Notes: generated from the letters alone by a model not told the origin. Counted from the stretch's first letter, positions 1 through 6,512 are shown. The stretch is 11,769 nt of DNA from Candidatus Taylorbacteria bacterium RIFCSPHIGHO2_02_FULL_46_13 (GCA_001821015.1 MHRQ01000008.1:1-11769), one strand, 5' to 3'. A program made the numbers and translations.

Positions 1-99
1 TATCAATTGTGGTTTGTATGTGTTTCATTGTATTAATTTGCCTATTCCACGGGGTTAAGTAAATTACAGTCTCCGCCAGCTGGCGGATCCTTAATTTTC
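1..99. repeat. 99-bp direct repeat, copy 1 (window edge)
   Basis: Identical base for base to 1104-1202, and may extend beyond the window start. Its right end coincides with the last base of the rpsK stop codon, so on the coding strand the repeat begins immediately after rpsK. It contains the 16-bp perfect palindrome TCCGCCAGCTGGCGGA at 72-87, one arm of the 13-bp inverted repeat described for copy 2 (43-55), and the ATG (26-28, minus strand) of the short ORF that is complete only in copy 2. No T-run follows the palindrome on the minus strand, so it is not a typical terminator. Confidence 0.95.
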
Positions 100-530
100 T
101 AAACTCGCCGTGGGCGCGGGGGTCGCGGACCATTGTGAGGAATCGGTGTCACGTCTTTTATGGTACTAATCACAATTCCTTTTGATACAAAACCACGGAT
201 GGAAGATTCACGCCCAGATCCGATTCCTCGAACGATTACTTGCACTTCTTTTACACCCATTCCGACGGCGCGCTCAGCAAGCACTTCACCAACTTTTGCC
301 GCTGCGAATGGTGTTCCTTTTTTCGCGCCCTTGAAACCTAAGCTTCCGCTTGAAGACCAGGTAAGCGCGTTTCCCTTTGGATCTGAGAGCGTCAAACGAG
401 TGTTGTTGTAGGTGGATTCAACATACAAAATCGCACTAGCGATATTGCGTTTAACGGCCCGTGCACCTGCACCCGATTCTTTGCCTTCTTGGCCTCCCGT
501 TCCTTGTTTTACAATTCGTTTCTTACCCAT
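99..530 (-). CDS. rpsK: 30S ribosomal protein S11
   Basis: Small-subunit platform protein that contacts 16S rRNA around the mRNA exit region. The 143-residue product has the S11 signatures: YNNTRLTLSDPKGNALTWSS, the GFKGAKKGTPFAA block, the GIGSGRESSIRGF block, and the C-terminal DVTPIPHNGPRPP with the conserved Asn-Gly. Length is a little above the usual 125-130 because of a basic, Gly-rich N-terminus. The ATG at 528-530 has only a weak upstream GGCGGG. rpsK follows rpsM as in the classical alpha operon, but across a 115-nt gap instead of near-contact. Its stop codon (TAG) shares its last base with the 99-bp repeat. rpsD would be expected next but lies outside the window. Identification is secure. 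Confidence 0.98.
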   Translation of the reverse strand: MGKKRIVKQGTGGQEGKESGAGARAVKRNIASAILYVESTYNNTRLTLSDPKGNALTWSSSGSLGFKGAKKGTPFAAAKVGEVLAERAVGMGVKEVQVIVRGIGSGRESSIRGFVSKGIVISTIKDVTPIPHNGPRPPRPRRV

Positions 531-541
531 GATTTACCCGC

Positions 542-595
542 CTAAATTTTCCACTGATAAAATTTCACCACAAATCGAGCGGAATCGATGCGCAT
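542..595 (-). other. 17-codon ORF just upstream of rpsK
   Basis: In the 115-nt rpsM-rpsK gap the minus strand holds an ATG-initiated ORF, MRIDSARFVVKFYQWKI, whose stop lies 11 nt before the rpsK ATG. A TATAAT box (609-614) sits 13 nt before its ATG. It could be a leader peptide giving translational coupling, since rpsK has little Shine-Dalgarno. An ORF this short can easily arise by chance, and I recognise no family. Confidence 0.2.
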
Positions 596-608
596 GTTCT
601 TTTGTATG

Positions 609-614
609 ATTATA
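609..614 (-). promoter_or_regulatory. Possible -10 box upstream of rpsK
   Basis: TATAAT on the minus strand in the rpsM-rpsK gap; the expected start would give a leader of about 70 nt before rpsK. I see no good -35 at 16-18 bp, so this is a weak internal promoter candidate. Confidence 0.3.
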
Positions 615-645
615 CATTGTCATTTAGAAAATTTTGGTGGGTGAA

Positions 646-1026
646 TTATTTCTTTTCTACCTTTCTACGTCCGGTACCCATAGTCTTGCGGACGTTCCCA
701 CGACGAGTTCGTGAATTCGTCTTGGTCCGCTGCCCTTTTGAAGGAAGACCGCGCATGTGCCGGAGTCCCCGGTACGCCTTTATATCTTTCAGCCGTTTAA
801 TATTACCTGAAACAAGGCGCTTTAAATCCCCCTCAATCTTATACTGCTCCATGCATTTTCGAATTTCATTTTCTTCCGCAGTTGAGAGATCTTTTGCTTT
901 CTTACCAAATTCCACCTTGGCTCTCCCCAAAATATACTGCGCACGAGAACGACCGACACCATAGATAGTGGTGAGAGCAATTTCAATACGCTTATGTTCC
1001 GGTAGTGTGATGCCAGCGATTCTCAT
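646..1026 (-). CDS. rpsM: 30S ribosomal protein S13
   Basis: Head protein of the small subunit, at the P-site tRNA and intersubunit bridges. The 126-residue product has the S13 layout: N-terminal RIAGITLPEHKRIEIALTTI, the helix-hairpin-helix GVGRSRAQYIL, and the Arg-rich tail RGLRHMRGLPSKGQRTKTN ending in basic residues that reach the tRNA. Length is normal. The ATG at 1024-1026 has no Shine-Dalgarno; the sequence before it is TTCGTTCGTTAAAAATCT. It lies 177 nt below the rpmJ stop, an unusually long gap for this operon, filled by the 99-bp repeat, an inverted repeat and a 32-codon ORF. This suggests leader-based control. Confidence 0.98.
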   Translation of the reverse strand: MRIAGITLPEHKRIEIALTTIYGVGRSRAQYILGRAKVEFGKKAKDLSTAEENEIRKCMEQYKIEGDLKRLVSGNIKRLKDIKAYRGLRHMRGLPSKGQRTKTNSRTRRGNVRKTMGTGRRKVEKK

Positions 1027-1032
1027 AGATTT

Positions 1033-1131
1033 TTAACGAACGAAGTAAGTATAAAAATCATCACCCCGTGGAATAATACCTCGGATTTCGCTGTGTACAT
1101 TATTATCAATTGTGGTTTGTATGTGTTTCAT
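1033..1131 (-). other. 32-codon ORF in the rpsM leader
   Basis: Minus-strand ORF encoding MKHIQTTIDNNVHSEIRGII followed by PRGDDFYTYFVR. It stops at TAA 6 nt before the rpsM ATG, close enough for termination-reinitiation at a start with no Shine-Dalgarno. Its first 9 codons and part of the tenth lie inside the 99-bp repeat, so the same ATG recurs at 26-28 and runs off the window. No family is recognised and no RBS is visible. It may be a leader peptide or a chance ORF. Confidence 0.25.
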
Positions 1132-1158
1132 TGTATTAATTTGCCTATTCCACGGGGT
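1063..1158. repeat. 13-bp perfect inverted repeat ahead of rpsM
   Basis: accccgtggaata (1063-1075) and its exact reverse complement tattccacggggt (1146-1158) bracket 70 nt between rpmJ and rpsM. As RNA the arms could form a long-range stem enclosing the start of the 32-codon ORF. As DNA they resemble terminal inverted repeats of a roughly 96-bp miniature element, although no target-site duplication is evident. Only the right-hand arm lies in the 99-bp direct repeat. Confidence 0.7.
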
Positions 1159-1202
1159 TAAGTAAATTACAGTCTCCGCCAGCTGGCGGATCCTTAATTT
1201 TC
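1104..1202. repeat. 99-bp direct repeat, copy 2 (rpmJ-rpsM gap)
   Basis: Exact copy of 1-99. On the coding strand it starts one base after the rpmJ stop codon with GAAAATTAAGGATCC, followed by the 16-bp palindrome at 1175-1190. Similarity to copy 1 stops at its right end: 1203 is a where 100 is t. The left limit cannot be seen because copy 1 reaches the window edge. Confidence 0.95.
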
Positions 1203-1203
1203 A

Positions 1204-1320
1204 TTACCCTTGTCGTTGTTTATGTCGTAAATCTGCTTTACAGACAACATACAGGTGGCCATTTCTCCTGACCACCCTGCATTCTTTACAAATTTTTTTA
1301 ACAGATGCTTTAACGCGCAT
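1204..1320 (-). CDS. rpmJ: 50S ribosomal protein L36
   Basis: Smallest ribosomal protein, binding 23S rRNA near the base of the stalk. The 38-residue product begins MRVKASVKKICKECRVVRRN and ends ADLRHKQRQG. It has the zinc-ribbon ligands C-x2-C (ICKEC) then VVC and a later His (LRHKQ), the C+ form of L36. The ATG is at 1318-1320 and the TAA at 1204-1206. It sits 36 nt below infA, the usual infA-rpmJ-rpsM order. Before the ATG there is no Shine-Dalgarno, only an AT-rich TTTAATATATTTTAGT. The family call is certain despite the length. Confidence 0.97.
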   Translation of the reverse strand: MRVKASVKKICKECRVVRRNGHLYVVCKADLRHKQRQG

Positions 1321-1356
1321 ACTAAAATATATTAAACGGGAGAAAACAAGGAAGGA

Positions 1357-1572
1357 CTAGCCTCTCTTTATAATTCTTCCCTTACCACCATAGGGGTCTA
1401 GTTCTACAAGAACGGTATCTCCGACAAGTACACGAATCCGATTGATTCGCATACGTCCTGAAAGATATGCCAGCATCGCCTTGTCATCGGAGATTTTAAC
1501 ACGAAAAAGAGTGTTTGGCAACGCCTCAGTCACCACCCCCGTTACGGTGTCTTTTTCAATATCTTTTCCCAT
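1357..1572 (-). CDS. infA: Translation initiation factor IF-1
   Basis: S1/OB-fold factor that occupies the 30S A site during initiation. The 71-residue product matches the family along its whole length: GVVTEALPNTLFRVKI, a central LSGRMRINRIRVLVGD, and VELDPYGGKGRIIKRG at the end. It is normal size. The ATG is at 1570-1572, with a short AACTCCCTTTAGAA segment before it and no clear Shine-Dalgarno. It is the first gene of the ribosomal cluster, preceded by a well-formed promoter overlapping the end of the upstream envelope gene. In many bacteria secY, adk and map precede infA; here they do not, so the cluster has been cut at this point. Confidence 0.98.
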   Translation of the reverse strand: MGKDIEKDTVTGVVTEALPNTLFRVKISDDKAMLAYLSGRMRINRIRVLVGDTVLVELDPYGGKGRIIKRG

Positions 1573-1590
1573 TTCTAAAGGGAGTTTGTC

Positions 1591-1620
1591 ATACTAGCAG
1601 ACATTGGAGCTGTTAGTCAA
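1591..1620 (-). promoter_or_regulatory. Promoter of the infA-rpmJ-rpsM-rpsK cluster
   Basis: On the minus strand, -35 TTGACT (1615-1620), an 18-bp spacer, and -10 TAGTAT (1591-1596) preceded by TGC, an extended -10. The expected start is near 1584, leaving a leader of about 12 nt before the infA ATG. The -35 overlaps the stop codon of the upstream gene. Confidence 0.6.
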
Positions 1621-2896
1621 GTTTAACCGTAATATGTATCTTTTTCTCACGTGAAGGATATTTGGTGAGCCACGAGGGTTTAATGGTAACCTCCGCTTGT
1701 GCGATGGCCGGGTGTGTGCGCATAATTGAATCCGTTTGGTTTTTGGGTATTCCCACGAGCGCCGTAATTATTTTCTGTTCATCAAATTGCCAAACAAAAT
1801 GTGCATTTCCTTTCACACCCAACACTAAGGAATCACTTTCCCAGAAATTCGTATCCTGCGTGTGCGGTGTAATATCAAGATCGGAAAGATTTTGGATACG
1901 TATGTCCTCGTTCTCATACGAAGGAAGCGATTGCTCCGCAACAGCGCTACTTAAAAGCTTCGTATCAAAAATAACTGCCCGACCAACAGCGGTAACCGAG
2001 AGCGTAATACCCTGCCCCGATGTATCATTGGTTGACGATACTTGATACTCAGCCTGGTACAAGTTTTTTGAAAGAGTGAATCCGGACGGGAGAGAACTCT
2101 GGAGGGTTTTCCACAGATCTTCATTGAGTTTTGTTTTGAGGTCATTCGTAGCTGATATGACTGTCTGCTCATCAGCCACACGGGCACGTCCGCTAAAACC
2201 TCCCGTAATATCAGTTTTTAAGCGAGCGTAAAAAGATTGATATCGGGGGGTTCCTTTAAATCCGGGAATGGTAAAATCTCCTTTTAGAGAAGCGAGAGAA
2301 AGATTATACTCTGTCCCTGCAGAATCAGCATAAGCGGTAACCGTCAGATTTCCAGCGACTTTCTTCCCATTTTCTATGGTCTGTCCCGGCACCACGACTG
2401 ATGTATCAATTCGATAAATTCGCCCATCTGGAGACTGAAAACGCGTGTTTTTTATAAGCCGTTGAGATTCGCTTGAATAATTATTGTAAATCACAATTTG
2501 TCCGGAAGCCTTACGCTGTACGTCTTGCTCCTTAGTTGCCGCAATAACTTGGGATGCGCTGGATGTTGCAGTCACCACAACCCCCGACACACCAGACGCT
2601 GATGTAATACCGAGTGGTATTGAAACATCAACCACCGCGGTCGCTTGTTTTGGTTTGATAACAACGGTAGCGGATGAAAATGTCATTGAAGCGGCCACGA
2701 GAACAGCGCCCAACAGAAGCAGGGAGCCGACAATGATTACCCACCGGGTAAAACGAATCTTTGTTCTGTGTTTTGGGTGCATATCTGCTACATCTAAATT
2801 TGTCTGCTCATTGGACTTGCGATTTTCGGGCAACGGAATGTGCCGTATAGACCTTCTTCCGGGCGGTATGACGTCTTGTAAGATTTTCTTCACCAT
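1613..2896 (-). CDS. Membrane-anchored baseplate-J/gp47-like protein
   Basis: Envelope protein of 427 residues, recognised by resemblance to the CPR family usually annotated as baseplate J-like. Residues 1-48 are polar and basic and probably cytoplasmic. One transmembrane helix follows (about 51-72, WVIIVGSLLLLGAVLVAASM), then a long extracytoplasmic part rich in Ser/Thr/Val. Family-type blocks are ASGQIVIYNNYSSESQRLI, then NTRFQSPDGRIYRI, VVVPGQTIENGKKVAGN and FTIPGFKGTPRYQSFYA. No catalytic motif is visible. The ATG at 2894-2896 lies 11 nt from a TATAAT box. The gene follows the FtsA/PilM-like gene after 37 nt, suggesting an envelope or pilus-like pair. It is not evidence of a prophage: no other phage gene is present. 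Function is unknown. Confidence 0.75.
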   Translation of the reverse strand: MVKKILQDVIPPGRRSIRHIPLPENRKSNEQTNLDVADMHPKHRTKIRFTRWVIIVGSLLLLGAVLVAASMTFSSATVVIKPKQATAVVDVSIPLGITSASGVSGVVVTATSSASQVIAATKEQDVQRKASGQIVIYNNYSSESQRLIKNTRFQSPDGRIYRIDTSVVVPGQTIENGKKVAGNLTVTAYADSAGTEYNLSLASLKGDFTIPGFKGTPRYQSFYARLKTDITGGFSGRARVADEQTVISATNDLKTKLNEDLWKTLQSSLPSGFTLSKNLYQAEYQVSSTNDTSGQGITLSVTAVGRAVIFDTKLLSSAVAEQSLPSYENEDIRIQNLSDLDITPHTQDTNFWESDSLVLGVKGNAHFVWQFDEQKIITALVGIPKNQTDSIMRTHPAIAQAEVTIKPSWLTKYPSREKKIHITVKLD

Positions 2897-2907
2897 ACGT
2901 GAGCACT

Positions 2908-2937
2908 ATTATACCACAGATGTCTTCAGATTATCAA
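2908..2937 (-). promoter_or_regulatory. Promoter for the baseplate-J-like gene
   Basis: Minus strand: TTGATA (2932-2937), an 18-bp spacer, and TATAAT (2908-2913) preceded by TGG (extended -10). The expected start lies about 4 nt before the ATG at 2896, so the mRNA would be almost leaderless. Confidence 0.6.
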
Positions 2938-4118
2938 TATTCAACGGGGTGTGTAAGTGTATACGTCATAAGCAGAGAAGCGAGTGGGGTTAGAGCGGAT
3001 GGATCAACGGCCTCTATCGGCCAAAAATTTTCTATGATCACATGTGTCAACTGATACTGGCCGTAGGCATCAGTTCCTGATGTAGGTAGATTTTCCAGAA
3101 TTAAGCTATCAAGCGGACGAGACGCGAGTAGATAGACATGTTGGGGGAGCAAGAACCGCTCGCTTAAATCTTGTCGTACTCTCATGAACTCTTTCATCCA
3201 TAAATCAGCGACGTGTGCGAGCGCTTGAATAAAACGATGTTCACTGGCACCATGAAGTTTCTTATCTCTATACAGACGTATAAATGATTTGGCGACAGTC
3301 TTTGTTGTAGAAAGAACTCCCGAAAACAACGCCAGTATTCGTTCACTTCCTACATCAGAGAATTTTTGATTGACAGGCAAATTATTTTCCACGTAGGTCA
3401 TGTATAACCCTTGGGGGAACAAAACGCACACGAGAAAATTTTGGTGCGGATCGCCGAGCACACCCACCGTATCAAGTATCGCACGTTCAATAGTACGATG
3501 ATAAATCAAGGAATTGCGGAATATTGAGTGGCATACATCAGTGAGTTTCTGTAAAAGTCCGGTTGAAACCCCACCCAGTAACAGTACTCCCGAAAATTCA
3601 TTATATTCCCGTAGGAAATACGAGCTCACCGGATATCCGTCGAGCATCGTCCGCGTAAATCGACGTTCAATAATAGTCTGCTTCCCTACCGGCAAGCCCG
3701 AATTTTTTTTATTGTATCGTACGGATCCAAGAAACGATTTTTCTGCATCGGTAATTAAGGCACGTACTGACTTTTCGGTAAGCTCTGTCCGCTGTTTGCT
3801 ACGCACAAGAATATGTTCTAGGGCAACAGTCGCGAGAGATGGCGAGTAGAAAAAAGTGACGCGTTGAATTCGGATGTGAGGTACATTGCTCTTATGTAAC
3901 TGCACCTCGCACTCACGAAGCAGTCTGTACAAAGCGGAAGAGGCTGAAGCAGTGAATTCTTTATCAGACCCCTGTATAGACTTCGAAAAAGTAATTTCTT
4001 TTGTAAAAAATACGCGCACATGATTTAATGCAAGTCCTTCATAGCAAAATACTTCCATCTGGACAGGGGTTACTATAACGAGTAACTCAAACGTACGCTC
4101 TCGTATTGCCACCTTCAT
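2934..4118 (-). CDS. FtsA/PilM-like actin-fold protein (divergent)
   Basis: A 394-residue soluble protein with no signal peptide or membrane helix. The region around residues 137-195 (IIERRFTRTMLDGYPVSS, then LLLGGVSTGLLQKL) resembles the SHS2/1C region of FtsA and PilM, where a conserved strand is followed by a Leu-Asn-Gly-Tyr-like turn; here it is LDGY. A classical actin-family phosphate-1 motif (Asp-x-Gly) is not evident near the N-terminus, so ATP binding may be lost. The ATG at 4116-4118 follows an extended -10 box by 7 nt. Its position just upstream of the membrane-anchored baseplate-J-like gene, separated by 37 nt, suggests a cytoplasmic partner of that protein. The family call is tentative. 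Confidence 0.5.
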   Translation of the reverse strand: MKVAIRERTFELLVIVTPVQMEVFCYEGLALNHVRVFFTKEITFSKSIQGSDKEFTASASSALYRLLRECEVQLHKSNVPHIRIQRVTFFYSPSLATVALEHILVRSKQRTELTEKSVRALITDAEKSFLGSVRYNKKNSGLPVGKQTIIERRFTRTMLDGYPVSSYFLREYNEFSGVLLLGGVSTGLLQKLTDVCHSIFRNSLIYHRTIERAILDTVGVLGDPHQNFLVCVLFPQGLYMTYVENNLPVNQKFSDVGSERILALFSGVLSTTKTVAKSFIRLYRDKKLHGASEHRFIQALAHVADLWMKEFMRVRQDLSERFLLPQHVYLLASRPLDSLILENLPTSGTDAYGQYQLTHVIIENFWPIEAVDPSALTPLASLLMTYTLTHPVEY

Positions 4119-4125
4119 GTAATAA

Positions 4126-4134
4126 ATTATAGCA
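4126..4134 (-). promoter_or_regulatory. Extended -10 box 7 nt from the ATG (leaderless type)
   Basis: TGCTATAAT on the minus strand, then TTATTAC, then the ATG at 4118. The expected transcription start is the A of the start codon. There is no recognisable -35 (AACCGA at 17 bp), so the TGn extension would carry recognition. Confidence 0.6.
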
Positions 4135-4152
4135 TGCCGTGCTGAGGCTCGG

Positions 4153-6039
4153 TTACACCAGCACTGCCTTAATCCGTCTCACTCCTTGAGAAATCGCTTC
4201 TTCTTTAATGATTTTAAATTTCTGTCCGAGTTCAGAGGTGTTCTTAACGTGCGGGCCGCCGCATATTTCTTGGCTGAAAAATCCCACCTCGGGGTTACCG
4301 ATACGGTACACCGTCACCACCTCGGGGTATCGTTCTCCAAAAACACCTACCACACCGGCCACATAGGCATCTTTGAGATTCATACTCGTATTTCCTACGG
4401 GTAGACCCTCCTTGATTTTCTGGTTTACAATCTCCTCTACGGTAGCAATTTCTTCAGGAGACATTTTTTTGTCGTGTGGGAAATCAAACCGCAATCGCTC
4501 GGGAGTGATATTGCTCCCCTTTTGGTATATATGCATCCCGAGCACTTGCCTCAGTGCTTGGTTTAATAGATGTGTAGCGGTATGATATTTGACCGACATT
4601 TCACTCGTATCTACTAATCCTCCTTTAAATTTAACCTCAGAGGCTACGCGGGAAAGCTCCCGATGCTTTTCTTTGTGCACGGCGAGCTCCTTCCTATCCA
4701 CTGGTACATTTCGTTCTTGTGCCAACTCAATGCTTAACTCCTCGGGGAATCCATAGGATTGATACAAGTCAAAGATATCTGCCGCAGTGAGTGTATTTTC
4801 CTTGCGAGCTAGTCGCTCAAATTGTTTAAGACCCGCTTCAAGTGTTTTATAAAATTTCTCCGCTTCATCTATAAGCATTGATCTTATCTCCTCCTGATGT
4901 TCATCAATTTCAGCATAGAAATCCCTGTACGTATCAGCATATAAATCAACCAGTGCTGGTAACCATTCGGTGTCAGTAAGCCCAATGCGTTTTGCGTTAA
5001 AAAGTGCGCGACGGACCAGACGACGTAGAATGTAGCCACGGTCTTTATTCCCGGGAACCACTCCATCAGCTCCCATAAATACCGCGGCACGGATATGATC
5101 CGCAATAATACGGAACGGTCGTTTCAAATCATCTGAACTTTTCTCATACGAAGTACCAGAACGTTTTTCCAAGATAGAAATAGATTTTGCCAGAACATCT
5201 ACTTTAAAAATATCGGGGGTATTTGCCAATACGGTCGCAATACGTTCAAGTCCTCCGCCAAAGTCAACATTTCTCTGAGGAAGTTGGCCAAATTGTCCGT
5301 CAGGTTTTTTGATATATTGCATGAAAACGCTATTGCCAATTTCCAAAAATCTTCCACAATCGCAGTTAGGATGGCACTCCTTTCCATACTTTGGATCGTG
5401 CGCGACGTCTTTGAACTCAAAAAATACTTCAGAATCAGGCCCACCAGGCTCTCCGACTGGCATATTCTCTGGTGCCCTAACTCTAGACCACCAATTTTTC
5501 TTTCCACCATAATAAAAAATTCGGCCGCCCTGCATACCTACCTCGCTTCCATTTTCTACGGTGCCTATTTCTATATCTTTTGCTTCTATCCCCTTTTTCT
5601 TAAATAATTCTTTCCAAATAGTCACTGAATCAGTGTCTTTAGGAAGATTGAGCTTAGATTCACCTGCAAATACCGTTACAAAGAGGCGTTCCGGTGAAAG
5701 TCCTAAATCATCAGTTAAAAATGTGAAAAACCATTCAAGTTGTTCATTCTTGAAGTAATCTCCAAGTGACCAATTTCCAAGCATTTCAAAAAAAGTTGTG
5801 TGGCGGTTATCGCCTACTTCGTCCATGTCTTCAGCACGGAAACATTTTTGAGAATTCACGAGCCGTTTTCCCTCGGGATGTACTGCCCCTAACAAATATG
5901 GCAAAATCGGCTGCATTCCTGCCCCCGTAAAAAGAGTTGTCGGGTCATTCTCTGGAATAAGTGAGGCAGATGGAATAATAACGTGCCCTTGTCGCTCAAA
6001 AAATTTTAGATATCTGTTTCTAATCTGTTCAAGGTCCAT
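4153..6039 (-). CDS. alaS: Alanyl-tRNA synthetase, C-Ala domain absent
   Basis: Class II synthetase that charges tRNA-Ala and edits mischarged Ser/Gly. Order: catalytic core with motif 1 and 2 regions (FRAEDMDEVGDNRHTTFFEM, then LGNWSLGDYF), motif 3 (DRGYILRRLVRRA), the tRNA-binding helices, then the editing domain. Editing zinc ligands are H486 and H490 (HTATH), C593 and H597 in CGGPHV. Residues 222-228 are CHPNCDC, a possible extra metal site before RFLEIGNSVFMQY. At 628 residues it is about 250 shorter than the E. coli enzyme and ends just past GVRRIKAVLV, where the C-Ala coiled-coil domain normally follows. The stop is natural and 34 nt from the next gene. Short AlaRS forms fit a CPR genome. 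The ATG at 6037-6039 has no Shine-Dalgarno. Confidence 0.95.
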   Translation of the reverse strand: MDLEQIRNRYLKFFERQGHVIIPSASLIPENDPTTLFTGAGMQPILPYLLGAVHPEGKRLVNSQKCFRAEDMDEVGDNRHTTFFEMLGNWSLGDYFKNEQLEWFFTFLTDDLGLSPERLFVTVFAGESKLNLPKDTDSVTIWKELFKKKGIEAKDIEIGTVENGSEVGMQGGRIFYYGGKKNWWSRVRAPENMPVGEPGGPDSEVFFEFKDVAHDPKYGKECHPNCDCGRFLEIGNSVFMQYIKKPDGQFGQLPQRNVDFGGGLERIATVLANTPDIFKVDVLAKSISILEKRSGTSYEKSSDDLKRPFRIIADHIRAAVFMGADGVVPGNKDRGYILRRLVRRALFNAKRIGLTDTEWLPALVDLYADTYRDFYAEIDEHQEEIRSMLIDEAEKFYKTLEAGLKQFERLARKENTLTAADIFDLYQSYGFPEELSIELAQERNVPVDRKELAVHKEKHRELSRVASEVKFKGGLVDTSEMSVKYHTATHLLNQALRQVLGMHIYQKGSNITPERLRFDFPHDKKMSPEEIATVEEIVNQKIKEGLPVGNTSMNLKDAYVAGVVGVFGERYPEVVTVYRIGNPEVGFFSQEICGGPHVKNTSELGQKFKIIKEEAISQGVRRIKAVLV

Positions 6040-6176
6040 CTTAAAAAAATTAAAATTAAAAAATCAAAGTTGAAAATGACAATACAAAATTAAAACTCAA
6101 GAGAATTTACTTACCCGCTTCAATTTTTTCATTTTTAACTGTCATTTTTATTTTTGAGATTTCCATTTTTAATTAT
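6040..6176. other. Very AT-rich spacer between mazG-like gene and alaS
   Basis: 137 nt, strikingly poor in G and C compared with the neighbouring genes. It contains a 9-bp inverted repeat (aaaatgaca at 6073-6081, tgtcatttt at 6140-6148) and many A- and T-runs. On the minus strand a 19-codon ORF (MEISKIKMTVKNEKIEAGK) starts shortly after the mazG-like stop, but it looks like low-complexity sequence. I see no clear promoter hexamers or terminator. Confidence 0.6.
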
Positions 6177-6506
6177 TTAGCGGTTATCGCCATCCCCTGT
6201 GATTTTACCACGGGTCTTACGCGAGAAAAGTTTATCTATATTCCCTTTTGCAATACTTTCAAGAGGTATACCTGCGTCGGTAGCGATTTGTGTAAGATAC
6301 CAAAGTACATCACCTAATTCATTCTTGAGACTCTCTCTGCGTTCATCCGAAAGCACACCATTGTCATCGCGGAACAATTTCTTAACTTTCTCAATCACTT
6401 CACCGGATTCTCCTGCAAGCCCGAGCGCTGGGTACCAAAATTCACGCCCTTTTTCCTGATAGGTGGCCGTTTTCTTTGACTCTTTTTGATATTCTTCAAA
6501 TGTCAT
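6177..6506 (-). CDS. MazG-like nucleotide pyrophosphohydrolase
   Basis: All-alpha NTP pyrophosphohydrolase, expected to convert an (d)NTP to the monophosphate plus PPi; the substrate is not predictable. In the 109-residue form the metal site is E33-x2-E36 (GLAGESGEVIEKVKK) and E63-x2-D66 (NELGDVLWYL), with a typical ending GDGDNR. This is one MazG domain, whereas E. coli MazG has two. I chose the ATG at 6504-6506 (MTFEEYQ, a common start for the family) over an in-frame upstream start at 6524, because a TATACT box lies 6 nt before it and would put the upstream codon outside the transcript. It follows hisI beyond a terminator; HisE belongs to the same fold superfamily, but the sequence looks MazG-like and not HisE-like. 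Confidence 0.88.
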   Translation of the reverse strand: MTFEEYQKESKKTATYQEKGREFWYPALGLAGESGEVIEKVKKLFRDDNGVLSDERRESLKNELGDVLWYLTQIATDAGIPLESIAKGNIDKLFSRKTRGKITGDGDNR

Positions 6507-6512
6507 AAGGCT

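Noticed and set aside
72..87. 16-bp palindrome as a transcription terminator
   Set aside because: No T-tract follows on the coding strand, and the same holds for the second copy at 1175-1190.
1951..2187. Minus-strand open frame inside the baseplate-J-like gene
   Set aside because: Another-frame shadow of a well-supported gene, with no family motif or start signal.
1613..2896. Baseplate-J-like gene as evidence of a prophage
   Set aside because: The protein is membrane-anchored, no other phage structural, integrase or lysis gene is near, and it lies between housekeeping genes.
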